5,233 bases of DNA from positions 1 through 5,233 of the forward strand of contig CAJCBY010000488.1 in the NCBI GenBank assembly GCA_903960725.1, given 5' to 3'. Under the pieces are notes generated by a model. It searched no databases and was not told the origin of the DNA. It saw nothing but the letters and a program-made list of their open reading frames with translations. The translations under genes were made by a program, and so were the position numbers. This DNA comes from an uncultured Cytophagaceae bacterium (GTDB taxonomy: Bacteria; Bacteroidota; Bacteroidia; Cytophagales; Spirosomataceae). Of the stretch, positions 1 to 5,188 are shown piece by piece (position 1 is the first letter of the stretch; each line of letters starts with the position of its first letter).

Positions 1-1
1 C

Positions 2-721
2 CAAGCGGCCAACGTTACCGAATTAATCGAATTAGTCGAGTCACTTGATTTGCGACTCTCTCAATATTCTTCCATGGATACGCTGTTAATTGAAGCGCGG
101 GAACGGGTGGAAGCTGATTTCAAGCTGGCAGGTTCAGCGGCGGCGGCTTTATCTAAGTCTCGTTCAGCGGTGCTAGACGCGATATCCACAGCTCTTGTTA
201 TTTCCTTGCAGTCTTTAGGCATTCCGAATGCGAATTTGGCCTGGGAGATGACAGCCAAAGAACTAGCGGCGAACGGCTCGGACAAAATCCAACTACTTTT
301 CTCTGCAAACAAAGGTTTAGCCCCTAAACCATTCAAGCAAATCGCCTCAGGTGGTGAAATGAGTCGTTTGATGCTTTCCATAAAGCACTTGTTGGCGAAG
401 AAAAGAGCTTTACCATCCCTTATTTTAGATGAAATCGATACCGGAGTTTCTGGTGAAATCGCCATTAAGATGGGTCAAATGCTCAGCCAAATGGGACAAG
501 GACATCAAATTATTGCCATCACCCACCTCCCTCAAATCGCAGCAGCGGGATCCAAGCATTGGTTTGTCTACAAAGATCATGCGGGATCGAAAACTGTTTC
601 GAACCTTCGGGAGTTAATAGAAGAAGAACGCGTTGAAGAAATCGCTAAAATGATCGGGGGCCAGCAAGGCTACAAGGATCTATTAGCTAATGTTCGAAAT
701 TTAATCCAATCACACGAATGA
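2..721 (+). CDS. recN: DNA repair ATPase RecN, C-terminal part (5' end outside window)
   Basis: This is the last roughly 239 codons of RecN, the SMC-like ATPase of double-strand-break repair in the cytoplasm. The frame is open to the window edge, so the N-terminal Walker A half is missing only because of the cut. The first part (up to about base 190) is helical and charged, as expected for the end of the coiled coil. The ABC signature ASGGEMSR is coded from 344, the Walker B stretch LILDEIDTGVSGE from 419, and the H-loop ITHLPQIAA has its His at 524-526. These three motifs in this order, with the GVSGE after Walker B, are typical of RecN rather than of a transporter ABC protein. The C-terminus (RVEEIAKMIGG) is also family-like. 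The stop overlaps the start of the next gene as ATGA, which suggests translational coupling. A TTG at 50 can be read as a start but lies inside the gene and is not a real beginning. Confidence 0.95.
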   Translation, partial: QAANVTELIELVESLDLRLSQYSSMDTLLIEARERVEADFKLAGSAAAALSKSRSAVLDAISTALVISLQSLGIPNANLAWEMTAKELAANGSDKIQLLFSANKGLAPKPFKQIASGGEMSRLMLSIKHLLAKKRALPSLILDEIDTGVSGEIAIKMGQMLSQMGQGHQIIAITHLPQIAAAGSKHWFVYKDHAGSKTVSNLRELIEEERVEEIAKMIGGQQGYKDLLANVRNLIQSHE

Positions 722-1098
722 AAAAATTAGTAGCCGCATGCCTTTTGTTAGTAGGGTGCGCACAAGCAGAGGAAAAAATCAGCGAAGAATTACAAGCAAA
801 AGTGCTCGGGTTACATGATGTATTAATGCCAAAAACAGAACAAATCATCTCCTTAAAATCAAAATTAGATAGCCTTTCGACTGGTGCAGATTCTACACAC
901 GTTCGCAAACTGATAAGCTCTTTAGACAAAGCAGACAAATCAATGATGGATTGGATGCATCAGTTCTCCATCGATAGTTTGGGAAAAATGGACGTAAGCG
1001 CTAAGGTGATTTACCTCAAAAACCAATACACACAATTAACTGATCTTCAAAAACTGACAGATTCTACCTTAAATGCTGCACAAAAATACCGTCCTTAG
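718..1098 (+). CDS. Small helical lipoprotein of unknown function next to SCO
   Basis: A 126-residue predicted lipoprotein. It has a short signal peptide (MKKLVAACLLLVGC) with lipobox LVGC and the lipidated Cys at residue 14, then a mature part of about 110 residues that looks almost entirely alpha-helical with heptad-like Leu/Ile spacing. I see no catalytic motif. The segment LDKADKSMMDWMHQF (about 69-83) resembles what I remember from small Bacteroidota lipoproteins sometimes labelled 'viral A-type inclusion protein', a name that says nothing about function; this is recall, not a search. His33, Met37, Met76, Met77, Met80, His81 and Met91 give a modest Met/His cluster. The start overlaps the recN stop (ATGA) and the end overlaps the SCO gene by 26 bp, so expression is probably coupled to both. 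Given SCO downstream, an envelope copper- or respiration-related role is possible but is inference. Confidence 0.85.
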   Translation: MKKLVAACLLLVGCAQAEEKISEELQAKVLGLHDVLMPKTEQIISLKSKLDSLSTGADSTHVRKLISSLDKADKSMMDWMHQFSIDSLGKMDVSAKVIYLKNQYTQLTDLQKLTDSTLNAAQKYRP

Positions 1099-1687
1099 TT
1101 TATTGCTTTCAGTGATCATCTTCTCTTGTTCCCAAGAGAAAAAATTGCCATTCCTAGGTCCTAAAACGGTGAGCGCGAAAGGGGATACAGTATATCACCA
1201 AATTCCAGCGTTTCGGTTTTTAAATCAAGATTCCGTTATCGTTACAGAAAAGGATGTCGAAGGAAAAGTATATGTAGCCGATTTTTTCTTCACCACCTGC
1301 CCCACCATTTGCCCTAAAATGAAAACGCAAATGCTACGCATTTATGAGCGTTATAAAGAACGCGACGATGTGCGCATCCTTTCTTACAGCATTGACCCCG
1401 ATTTTGATAACACCTCCGTTCTAAAAGATTACGCCGCGCGCTTACAAGTAAAGGCCCCCAAATGGAATTTATTGACTGGTGATAAAGCTGCCATTTATAA
1501 ACTCGGCCAAAAGAGCTATATGGTTTCTGCACAAGAAGATCCCAATGAGGCAGGTGGATTCGTTCATAGCGGGGCATTCATTTTAGTTGACAAAAACAGA
1601 CATGTCCGAGGCATCTATGATGGCACCGTGGAAGCGGAGGTCAATCATTTGCTGGAGGATATGGAGGTACTTTTAAAGGAATTATAA
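1073..1687 (+). CDS. SCO1/SenC-family copper chaperone/thioredoxin-like lipoprotein
   Basis: A 204-residue SCO-family protein, normally a membrane-anchored thioredoxin-fold protein that delivers copper to, or reduces, the CuA site of cytochrome c oxidase on the periplasmic side. The copper/thiol motif is clear: TTCPTICPKM with Cys76 and Cys80 (CxxxC), followed by SYSIDPDFD (about 104-112) and the distal ligand His165 in GFVHSGAFILVD. All three expected ligands are present. The N-terminus is a signal peptide ending in IFSC with Cys19, so it is a lipoprotein rather than a TM-anchored SCO. Length is normal for the family. The ATG at 1073 lies inside the preceding gene (26-bp overlap) and gives exactly a signal peptide, so I prefer it. 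The stop codon is the first part of the inverted repeat that fills the gap to the cytochrome c gene. The gene neighbourhood supports a role in respiratory oxidase assembly. Confidence 0.95.
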   Translation: MLHKNTVLSLLLSVIIFSCSQEKKLPFLGPKTVSAKGDTVYHQIPAFRFLNQDSVIVTEKDVEGKVYVADFFFTTCPTICPKMKTQMLRIYERYKERDDVRILSYSIDPDFDNTSVLKDYAARLQVKAPKWNLLTGDKAAIYKLGQKSYMVSAQEDPNEAGGFVHSGAFILVDKNRHVRGIYDGTVEAEVNHLLEDMEVLLKEL

Positions 1688-1757
1688 ATGGTGAATGGTA
1701 AATGGTAAATGATTTTTTTATCCGCCATTCACCATTTACCATTCACCATTTACCATT
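1685..1757. repeat. Inverted repeat built from 7-bp tandem units (ATGGTRA), 27-bp stem
   Basis: The left arm (1685-1711) carries three in-phase heptamers ATGGTGA, ATGGTAA, ATGGTAA at 1688, 1695 and 1702 plus a partial ATG. The right arm carries CATTCAC and CATTTAC alternating at 1726, 1733, 1740 and 1747 plus CATT. Bases 1685-1711 pair with 1726-1752 over 27 positions with a single A-C mismatch (1707/1730), leaving a 14-nt loop (1712-1725) that contains seven T. It begins on the stop codon of the SCO gene and ends 5 bp before the cytochrome c ATG, so it occupies essentially the whole gap. No T-run follows the stem, so it is not a normal intrinsic terminator. I recall similar heptamer repeats between genes in Bacteroidota genomes but cannot check copy number here. 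Confidence 0.9.
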
Positions 1758-1762
1758 ATTAA

Positions 1763-2137
1763 ATGAAAAATTATATACCTATCGCGTTCATCGCATTTTT
1801 CTTTTTCTCTTGCCAAAGCAAGGAAGAAATCACCCAACAGCAATATTCCGTAGAGGGAATGGCCCTATATCAAACTCATTGTGAAAATTGCCATCAGGCA
1901 GATGGATCTGGGTTGCGAAATTTGTATCCATCCATTAAAAATTCTAATCTAAGCCCAGAGACCTTAGCTTGTTTAATTAAAAATGGAAAGAAAGGGAATG
2001 GCTTCATGCCAGCTAATGCGAAATTACAAGCATTAGACATCGCTGAGATAGTAACGTATATGCGAGAAAAATGGGGAGGTAAAAAACAAATTTTCCCGGT
2101 GGACAGTGTAAGACTAGCTTTACAAAAATGCCCCTAA
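1763..2137 (+). CDS. Mono-haem c-type cytochrome lipoprotein
   Basis: A 124-residue class I cytochrome c, an electron carrier on the periplasmic side of the envelope. The haem-attachment motif is CENCH (Cys40, Cys43, His44), preceded by GMALYQTHC as in this fold, and Met82 in GFMPA is the likely sixth iron ligand. The C-terminal helix IAEIVTYMREKWG (about 93-105) is typical. The signal peptide ends in FFSC with Cys17, giving a lipid anchor. Two further cysteines (Cys70 in ETLACLIKNG and Cys123, next to last) match a Cys pair I remember from Bacteroidota relatives and may form a disulfide. The region between Cys70 and Met82 is short. The ATG at 1763 follows AT-rich sequence without a Shine-Dalgarno. 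It follows SCO in the same direction, suggesting a role in electron supply to the oxidase that SCO helps mature. The stop overlaps the stop of lptC on the other strand. Confidence 0.93.
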   Translation: MKNYIPIAFIAFFFFSCQSKEEITQQQYSVEGMALYQTHCENCHQADGSGLRNLYPSIKNSNLSPETLACLIKNGKKGNGFMPANAKLQALDIAEIVTYMREKWGGKKQIFPVDSVRLALQKCP

Positions 2138-2676
2138 TTCGTAGGCATTCCTTCGACTGCAACGACCGAATTACGGACTTGCCGTAAAGAATAAGAGGAG
2201 AAATCTTGGGCTGCATCTAACCCTACTCCATTGACTAGTTCAGTTCGCGTTCTTAATTGCACTGCCTTGTCTGTGAAAATTCGCTTCTCTGCGGGCAACC
2301 AATTAAATTCATCCGTCTTCAGCGTTTCTTCTTTTTCAATATTGTGAATGACAACGTGACCGATGATTTTGTATGTATTTTTTTGACGGTAATAATGGGC
2401 AGAATCACCCCGCACCTCAGAGGTAATATTTCCTTTTTTATCAAAAAACCAAAGTTTTATTTCTTTAGGGTAGATTCGATCCTCTGATGCCAAAGTCAAT
2501 TGCACTCCCGTCACCATCCGAACCACTTTTCGAGCGGAATCGGTATACATCATATCAATACCAAACAATTCAGATTTAGGACCAGCATAGGATGCCTTAG
2601 AATCGTCTTTTTTTTCACTACAAGCAAATAGGGTGATTAAAATCAAGAGCAAAATGAGAAAGCTCGAGTTGCGCAT
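2134..2676 (-). CDS. lptC: LptC-family LPS export periplasmic lipoprotein
   Basis: A 180-residue protein matching the LptC pattern. LptC is the inner-membrane-anchored periplasmic part of the LptB2FGC extractor that passes lipopolysaccharide to LptA. The pattern seen is: GPKSELFGIDMMYTDSA (about 32-48), YPKEIKLWFFDKKGNITSEVRGDSAHYY (about 69-96), IIGHVVIHN (104-112), LKTDEFNWLPAEKRIFTD (119-136) and NGVGLDAAQDFSSY (149-162), all characteristic beta-strand landmarks of the family. The N-terminus is a lipoprotein signal peptide (LFAC, Cys19) rather than the TM helix of E. coli LptC, as expected in Bacteroidota. The ATG (2676-2674) lies 9 bp after the stop of the upstream outer-membrane protein gene, so the two are very likely co-transcribed. 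Its stop overlaps the cytochrome c stop by 4 bp tail to tail. Confidence 0.9.
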   Translation of the reverse strand: MRNSSFLILLLILITLFACSEKKDDSKASYAGPKSELFGIDMMYTDSARKVVRMVTGVQLTLASEDRIYPKEIKLWFFDKKGNITSEVRGDSAHYYRQKNTYKIIGHVVIHNIEKEETLKTDEFNWLPAEKRIFTDKAVQLRTRTELVNGVGLDAAQDFSSYSLRQVRNSVVAVEGMPTN

Positions 2677-2685
2677 GGGAGAAAA

Positions 2686-3978
2686 TTAGTTGATTTTCTG
2701 CTTTTGGAACCAAAGATCACTAAAGGTCAGCCCCAAAGTCAATTTGTGGTATTGCTCTTCCATACCATTTTCAGAGATCAGACCTCTGCGACCTACTTGG
2801 TAGGCTAAATTTAAGAAGGATAAATTACGAAGCGGCAAAGCCACACCAAAACTCAAATGCTTATCCACCGCATAATTTCCATTTCCTAAGAAATCATATG
2901 GCGTTTTCTCATAAGAAACACCCATTCTGTAGGTTGTGCGCTTGATAAAACTAGATATTGACTCGATATCGGGCGTATATTCTCCTCCCATTGAAACTTT
3001 ATGCGAGACAGGCAACGTAGAAGAACGACCTAAATTATTACTTACTTTAGTCCAATCTGTATAAGTATAATCAACTCCGACCATCCATTTAGCAGCCTTT
3101 TCAATACTTAAACCGAATCGCTTTGCCACCGGAATTTGCTGCACAAATTCTTTCGACTTTTCCAGGGTATCTGAATTGATAACCGTTAAACCAGAAATAT
3201 CCATTGTTGCAAATCGCTTTATCTGTTCCGCATTCAAGGTAGAATTTAAATCGAGTGTAGCTCCTACATTCAAAAATAGGTCCGTTTTTAATTTTGCCCT
3301 GTAGGCAAAACCAGCCTTAAATTGAAAATCAGAATACGACGTCAAGTCTTCTAACTGAACCTTATAATATTGTCCATCTGACATGTTTTGGGTAGAAACA
3401 TTTCTATTCACCTGCCCAAACAAATAGTCCATTTGTAGTCCTACATAAAATTCTTTAAAGACCCTAACCCCATTCGAGATAGAGACCTTACTTACGCCAC
3501 CGCTACCCTTGTAGCTGTAGATTAAGCTATCCACCCCTAATAAATTAAGTCGACGGTAGGATCTAGTTTCATACTCTACGGCTGAATGCGGACGAATTCC
3601 AACAGAAGCTGTCCACCGACTAGTCACCGGTAAAGTCAAATTCAAGGATTGGTAATTACCTCCAAATACGCTTTGCTTTTGGCGGGTATCCTGTAAGGTT
3701 TTGTATTCCGTATTAATTCCTACTTCAAGATTAGTCCAGCGATTGCGAGCCAATAGAGCCGGGTTAACTACGTTTGTATAGATCCCATTTGAATTAGATA
3801 CGCCGATACCACCCATCATCATTTGAGTAGCGTTTTCACTTCCTTGAATCTCCCCCATCCCTAAATACGAATACGGAGAATTCAAGATTGTTTGTGCTCT
3901 AACTACTAGAGTCAACAACAAGAACAAAACGATTGACAGGGAACGAAACGTTTTCAGAAGGGCTGTAGGCTTATTCAA
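2686..3978 (-). CDS. Predicted outer-membrane beta-barrel protein upstream of lptC
   Basis: A predicted 430-residue outer-membrane protein, counted from the TTG at 3978-3976. That start gives a clean signal peptide: positive N-region with Lys9 and Arg12, a hydrophobic core about 14-26, and cleavage after VVRA28 before Gln29. The mature protein begins TILNSPYSYLGMGE, a start I associate with Bacteroidota outer-membrane proteins. The rest shows alternating beta-strand patterns and many aromatic/Gly turns, ending in YHKLTLGLTFSDLWF, a plausible last barrel strand. A FadL/OmpP1-like barrel is possible but I cannot assign a family firmly. The frame stays open upstream to another TTG at 4098, which would add 40 residues (MYVNLNSN...) before the signal peptide; I reject that because it overlaps the promoter box and spoils the signal peptide. 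No ATG occurs before Met41. The gene sits 9 bp ahead of lptC, suggesting an envelope-biogenesis operon; substrate unknown. Confidence 0.8.
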   Translation of the reverse strand: MNKPTALLKTFRSLSIVLFLLLTLVVRAQTILNSPYSYLGMGEIQGSENATQMMMGGIGVSNSNGIYTNVVNPALLARNRWTNLEVGINTEYKTLQDTRQKQSVFGGNYQSLNLTLPVTSRWTASVGIRPHSAVEYETRSYRRLNLLGVDSLIYSYKGSGGVSKVSISNGVRVFKEFYVGLQMDYLFGQVNRNVSTQNMSDGQYYKVQLEDLTSYSDFQFKAGFAYRAKLKTDLFLNVGATLDLNSTLNAEQIKRFATMDISGLTVINSDTLEKSKEFVQQIPVAKRFGLSIEKAAKWMVGVDYTYTDWTKVSNNLGRSSTLPVSHKVSMGGEYTPDIESISSFIKRTTYRMGVSYEKTPYDFLGNGNYAVDKHLSFGVALPLRNLSFLNLAYQVGRRGLISENGMEEQYHKLTLGLTFSDLWFQKQKIN

Positions 3979-3982
3979 AGAA

Positions 3983-4002
3983 TTTAAATTAATGAATTTA
4001 AA
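3983..4002. repeat. Short AT-rich inverted repeat upstream of the outer-membrane protein start
   Basis: TTTAAATT (3983-3990) and AATTTAAA (3995-4002) are perfect 8-bp inverted copies with a 4-bp spacer. The same bases also make a direct repeat GAATTTAAA (3980-3988 and 3994-4002). The element ends 4 bp upstream of the proposed TTG start of the outer-membrane protein gene. It could be a regulator site or only AT-rich translation-initiation sequence, and short AT palindromes arise by chance. Confidence 0.4.
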
Positions 4003-4046
4003 ATACTCCCTAAGGGGAATACAAGTCTGTAAAGGTCGTAATTTTA

Positions 4047-4079
4047 TTTCACATTCGACTAAGTAATTAGCTATATTTG
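4047..4079 (+). promoter_or_regulatory. Predicted Bacteroidota-type promoter for mscS
   Basis: TATATTTG at 4072-4079 matches the Bacteroidota sigma-factor -7 consensus TAnnTTTG exactly. A weak -33 candidate TTTC (4047-4050, one base off TTTG) sits 21 bp upstream. The predicted transcription start would be near 4086, leaving about 14 nt before the mscS ATG. The assignment rests on sequence match and position alone. Confidence 0.55.
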
Positions 4080-4083
4080 AATT

Positions 4084-4091
4084 CAAATTTA
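4084..4091 (-). promoter_or_regulatory. Predicted -7 box for the outer-membrane protein–lptC operon
   Basis: On the minus strand, bases 4091 to 4084 read TAAATTTG, again an exact TAnnTTTG. The -33 region is weak: TTA at 4115-4113, 21 bp away, inside the mscS coding start. Transcription would begin near 4077, downstream of the TTG at 4098, which supports the later start at 3978 and gives a leader of about 100 nt. The box is the mirror half of the mscS -7 box. Confidence 0.45.
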
Positions 4092-4099
4092 CATACAAA

Positions 4100-5167
4100 A
4101 TGATTGAAGATTTAAAAAACGGAATCTATTTAGATAATTCAGCATGGGATTTGATTCTATTTGGGGTAATAATTTTAATCGGATTTATTTTAAGACGGTT
4201 CTTCTCAAACTCGTTTTCTAAAATTGTTTTTCGCTTCATTCCTGATGAATTAATTTCGATTCAAGATTGTGTTCAGCTGATTCGCAAGCCATTCGAATTA
4301 CTGATTTTTTGGATATTCTTATTTTTTGCCGTCCAAAATCTACACGTCCCATCTGCCTGGAATATACAGCCTATCGAGAAATTTGGTCTACTTTACCTCA
4401 TCGAAAAAGCCTTCGAAGCTTCCCTGATTTTCACAGTAACTTGGCTAATTGTCCGCTTGATGAAGGTCGTTATTCTAGTTGCTCAAGAAAAATGGAATGG
4501 TGCTGACCAAAAATCAAAACAACAATTCATCCCTTTCCTGAACGACCTGTCCATGGTCTTTATTATTACGGCTGCCGGATTTGTTTTTTTGGGGCGCATC
4601 TTTGAAGTAGATGTTGTAGCGCTCATTACCGGACTTGGAATTGGAGGTTTAGCCCTAGCCTTAGCTGCGCGCGAAACACTAGAGAATTTATTTGCCTCGT
4701 TTACCATTTTCTTAGACCTACCTTTCGTGGTAGGTGATAATATCCAACTAGGAACTATCAGTGGAGACATCGAAAAAATTGGATTCAGAAGTACGCGTAT
4801 CCGTGGCGCAGACGGTAATCTAATCTTAGTTCCTAATCGTTTACTCACCTCACAATCACTTGAAAATATGAGTGAGCGTGATTACAGAAGAGCAAAATAC
4901 ACCCTACAATGTGAATTAAATACGAAGCCGGCGCAAATTGAAGCGGCTATAGCTGCCATTGAGACCTTTATTCAAGAAGAACCATTGTGCAAGAAAAAAG
5001 CACCAAAAGTAATATTTGAGGGCTTTGGCGCCTATTCCATCGACATCTCTGTTACCTATTTCGTACAAACAAAAGACTTCGCTAAATTCCAAGCCACGAA
5101 ACAGGCTATCAATTTAGGGATATTAAAGGTGCTGGAGAAGGAGAAAATTGTGATGGCTAGGAGCTAG
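4100..5167 (+). CDS. MscS-family mechanosensitive ion channel
   Basis: A 355-residue inner-membrane channel of the MscS family, which opens under membrane tension to release solutes during osmotic downshock. Hydrophobic segments lie at about 17-33, 65-82, 105-128 and 150-166, followed by the pore-lining helix (about 170-205: GLGIGGLALALAARETLENLFASF). The MscS beta domain follows (DLPFVVGDNIQLGTISGDIEKIGFRSTRIRGADGN, then LVPNRLLTSQSLENMS at 243-258), then an alpha/beta C-terminal domain ending at 355. It is longer than E. coli MscS (286) because of two extra N-terminal TM helices, a common variant. By alignment, Leu184 and Leu188 correspond to pore residues L105 and L109, while Arg191 and Glu192 replace Q112 and G113. 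The ATG at 4100 is 21 bp after a TAnnTTTG box. It is divergent from the outer-membrane protein gene and followed directly by a GC-rich hairpin. Confidence 0.93.
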   Translation: MIEDLKNGIYLDNSAWDLILFGVIILIGFILRRFFSNSFSKIVFRFIPDELISIQDCVQLIRKPFELLIFWIFLFFAVQNLHVPSAWNIQPIEKFGLLYLIEKAFEASLIFTVTWLIVRLMKVVILVAQEKWNGADQKSKQQFIPFLNDLSMVFIITAAGFVFLGRIFEVDVVALITGLGIGGLALALAARETLENLFASFTIFLDLPFVVGDNIQLGTISGDIEKIGFRSTRIRGADGNLILVPNRLLTSQSLENMSERDYRRAKYTLQCELNTKPAQIEAAIAAIETFIQEEPLCKKKAPKVIFEGFGAYSIDISVTYFVQTKDFAKFQATKQAINLGILKVLEKEKIVMARS

Positions 5168-5188
5168 CTCGCGGCCTGCGGCCGCGAG
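5168..5188 (+). terminator. GC-rich hairpin directly after mscS, terminator-like
   Basis: CTCGCGGCC (5168-5176) pairs perfectly with GGCCGCGAG (5180-5188) around a TGC loop. The stem begins on the base after the mscS TAG stop. It is far more GC-rich than its surroundings. No T-run follows on either strand, so it may be a transcript-end stabiliser or part of the neighbouring repeat element instead of a standard Rho-independent terminator. Confidence 0.5.

Noticed and set aside
61..465. Open frame on the minus strand inside recN
   Set aside because: It mirrors the strongly motif-supported recN coding region and has no signal or domain pattern.
1685..1757. CRISPR array
   Set aside because: The units are only 7 bp with no spacers, and no cas gene is near.
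1685..1757. Intrinsic terminator after SCO
   Set aside because: The T-run lies in the loop and no T-run follows the stem; the downstream gene is on the same strand and functionally linked.
1702..1884. Short plus-strand frame through the heptamer inverted repeat
   Set aside because: It is a by-product of the repeat's right arm, which lacks stops on this strand, and conflicts with the well-supported cytochrome c frame.
2135..2173. Hairpin TAATTCG/CGAATTA as terminator between cytochrome c and lptC
   Set aside because: Only 7 bp with a 25-nt loop and no T-run; most of it lies within the lptC coding region.
2257..2487. Plus-strand open frame opposite lptC
   Set aside because: It is a Phe-rich shadow of the lptC coding strand without its own start context.
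4483..4848. Open frame on the minus strand inside mscS
   Set aside because: It lies entirely antisense to a gene with clear MscS motifs, and its translation is basic and low in family-like features.
5161..5170. Palindrome GAGCTAGCTC over the mscS stop codon
   Set aside because: Short, without spacer or context, and overlapping coding sequence; likely chance.
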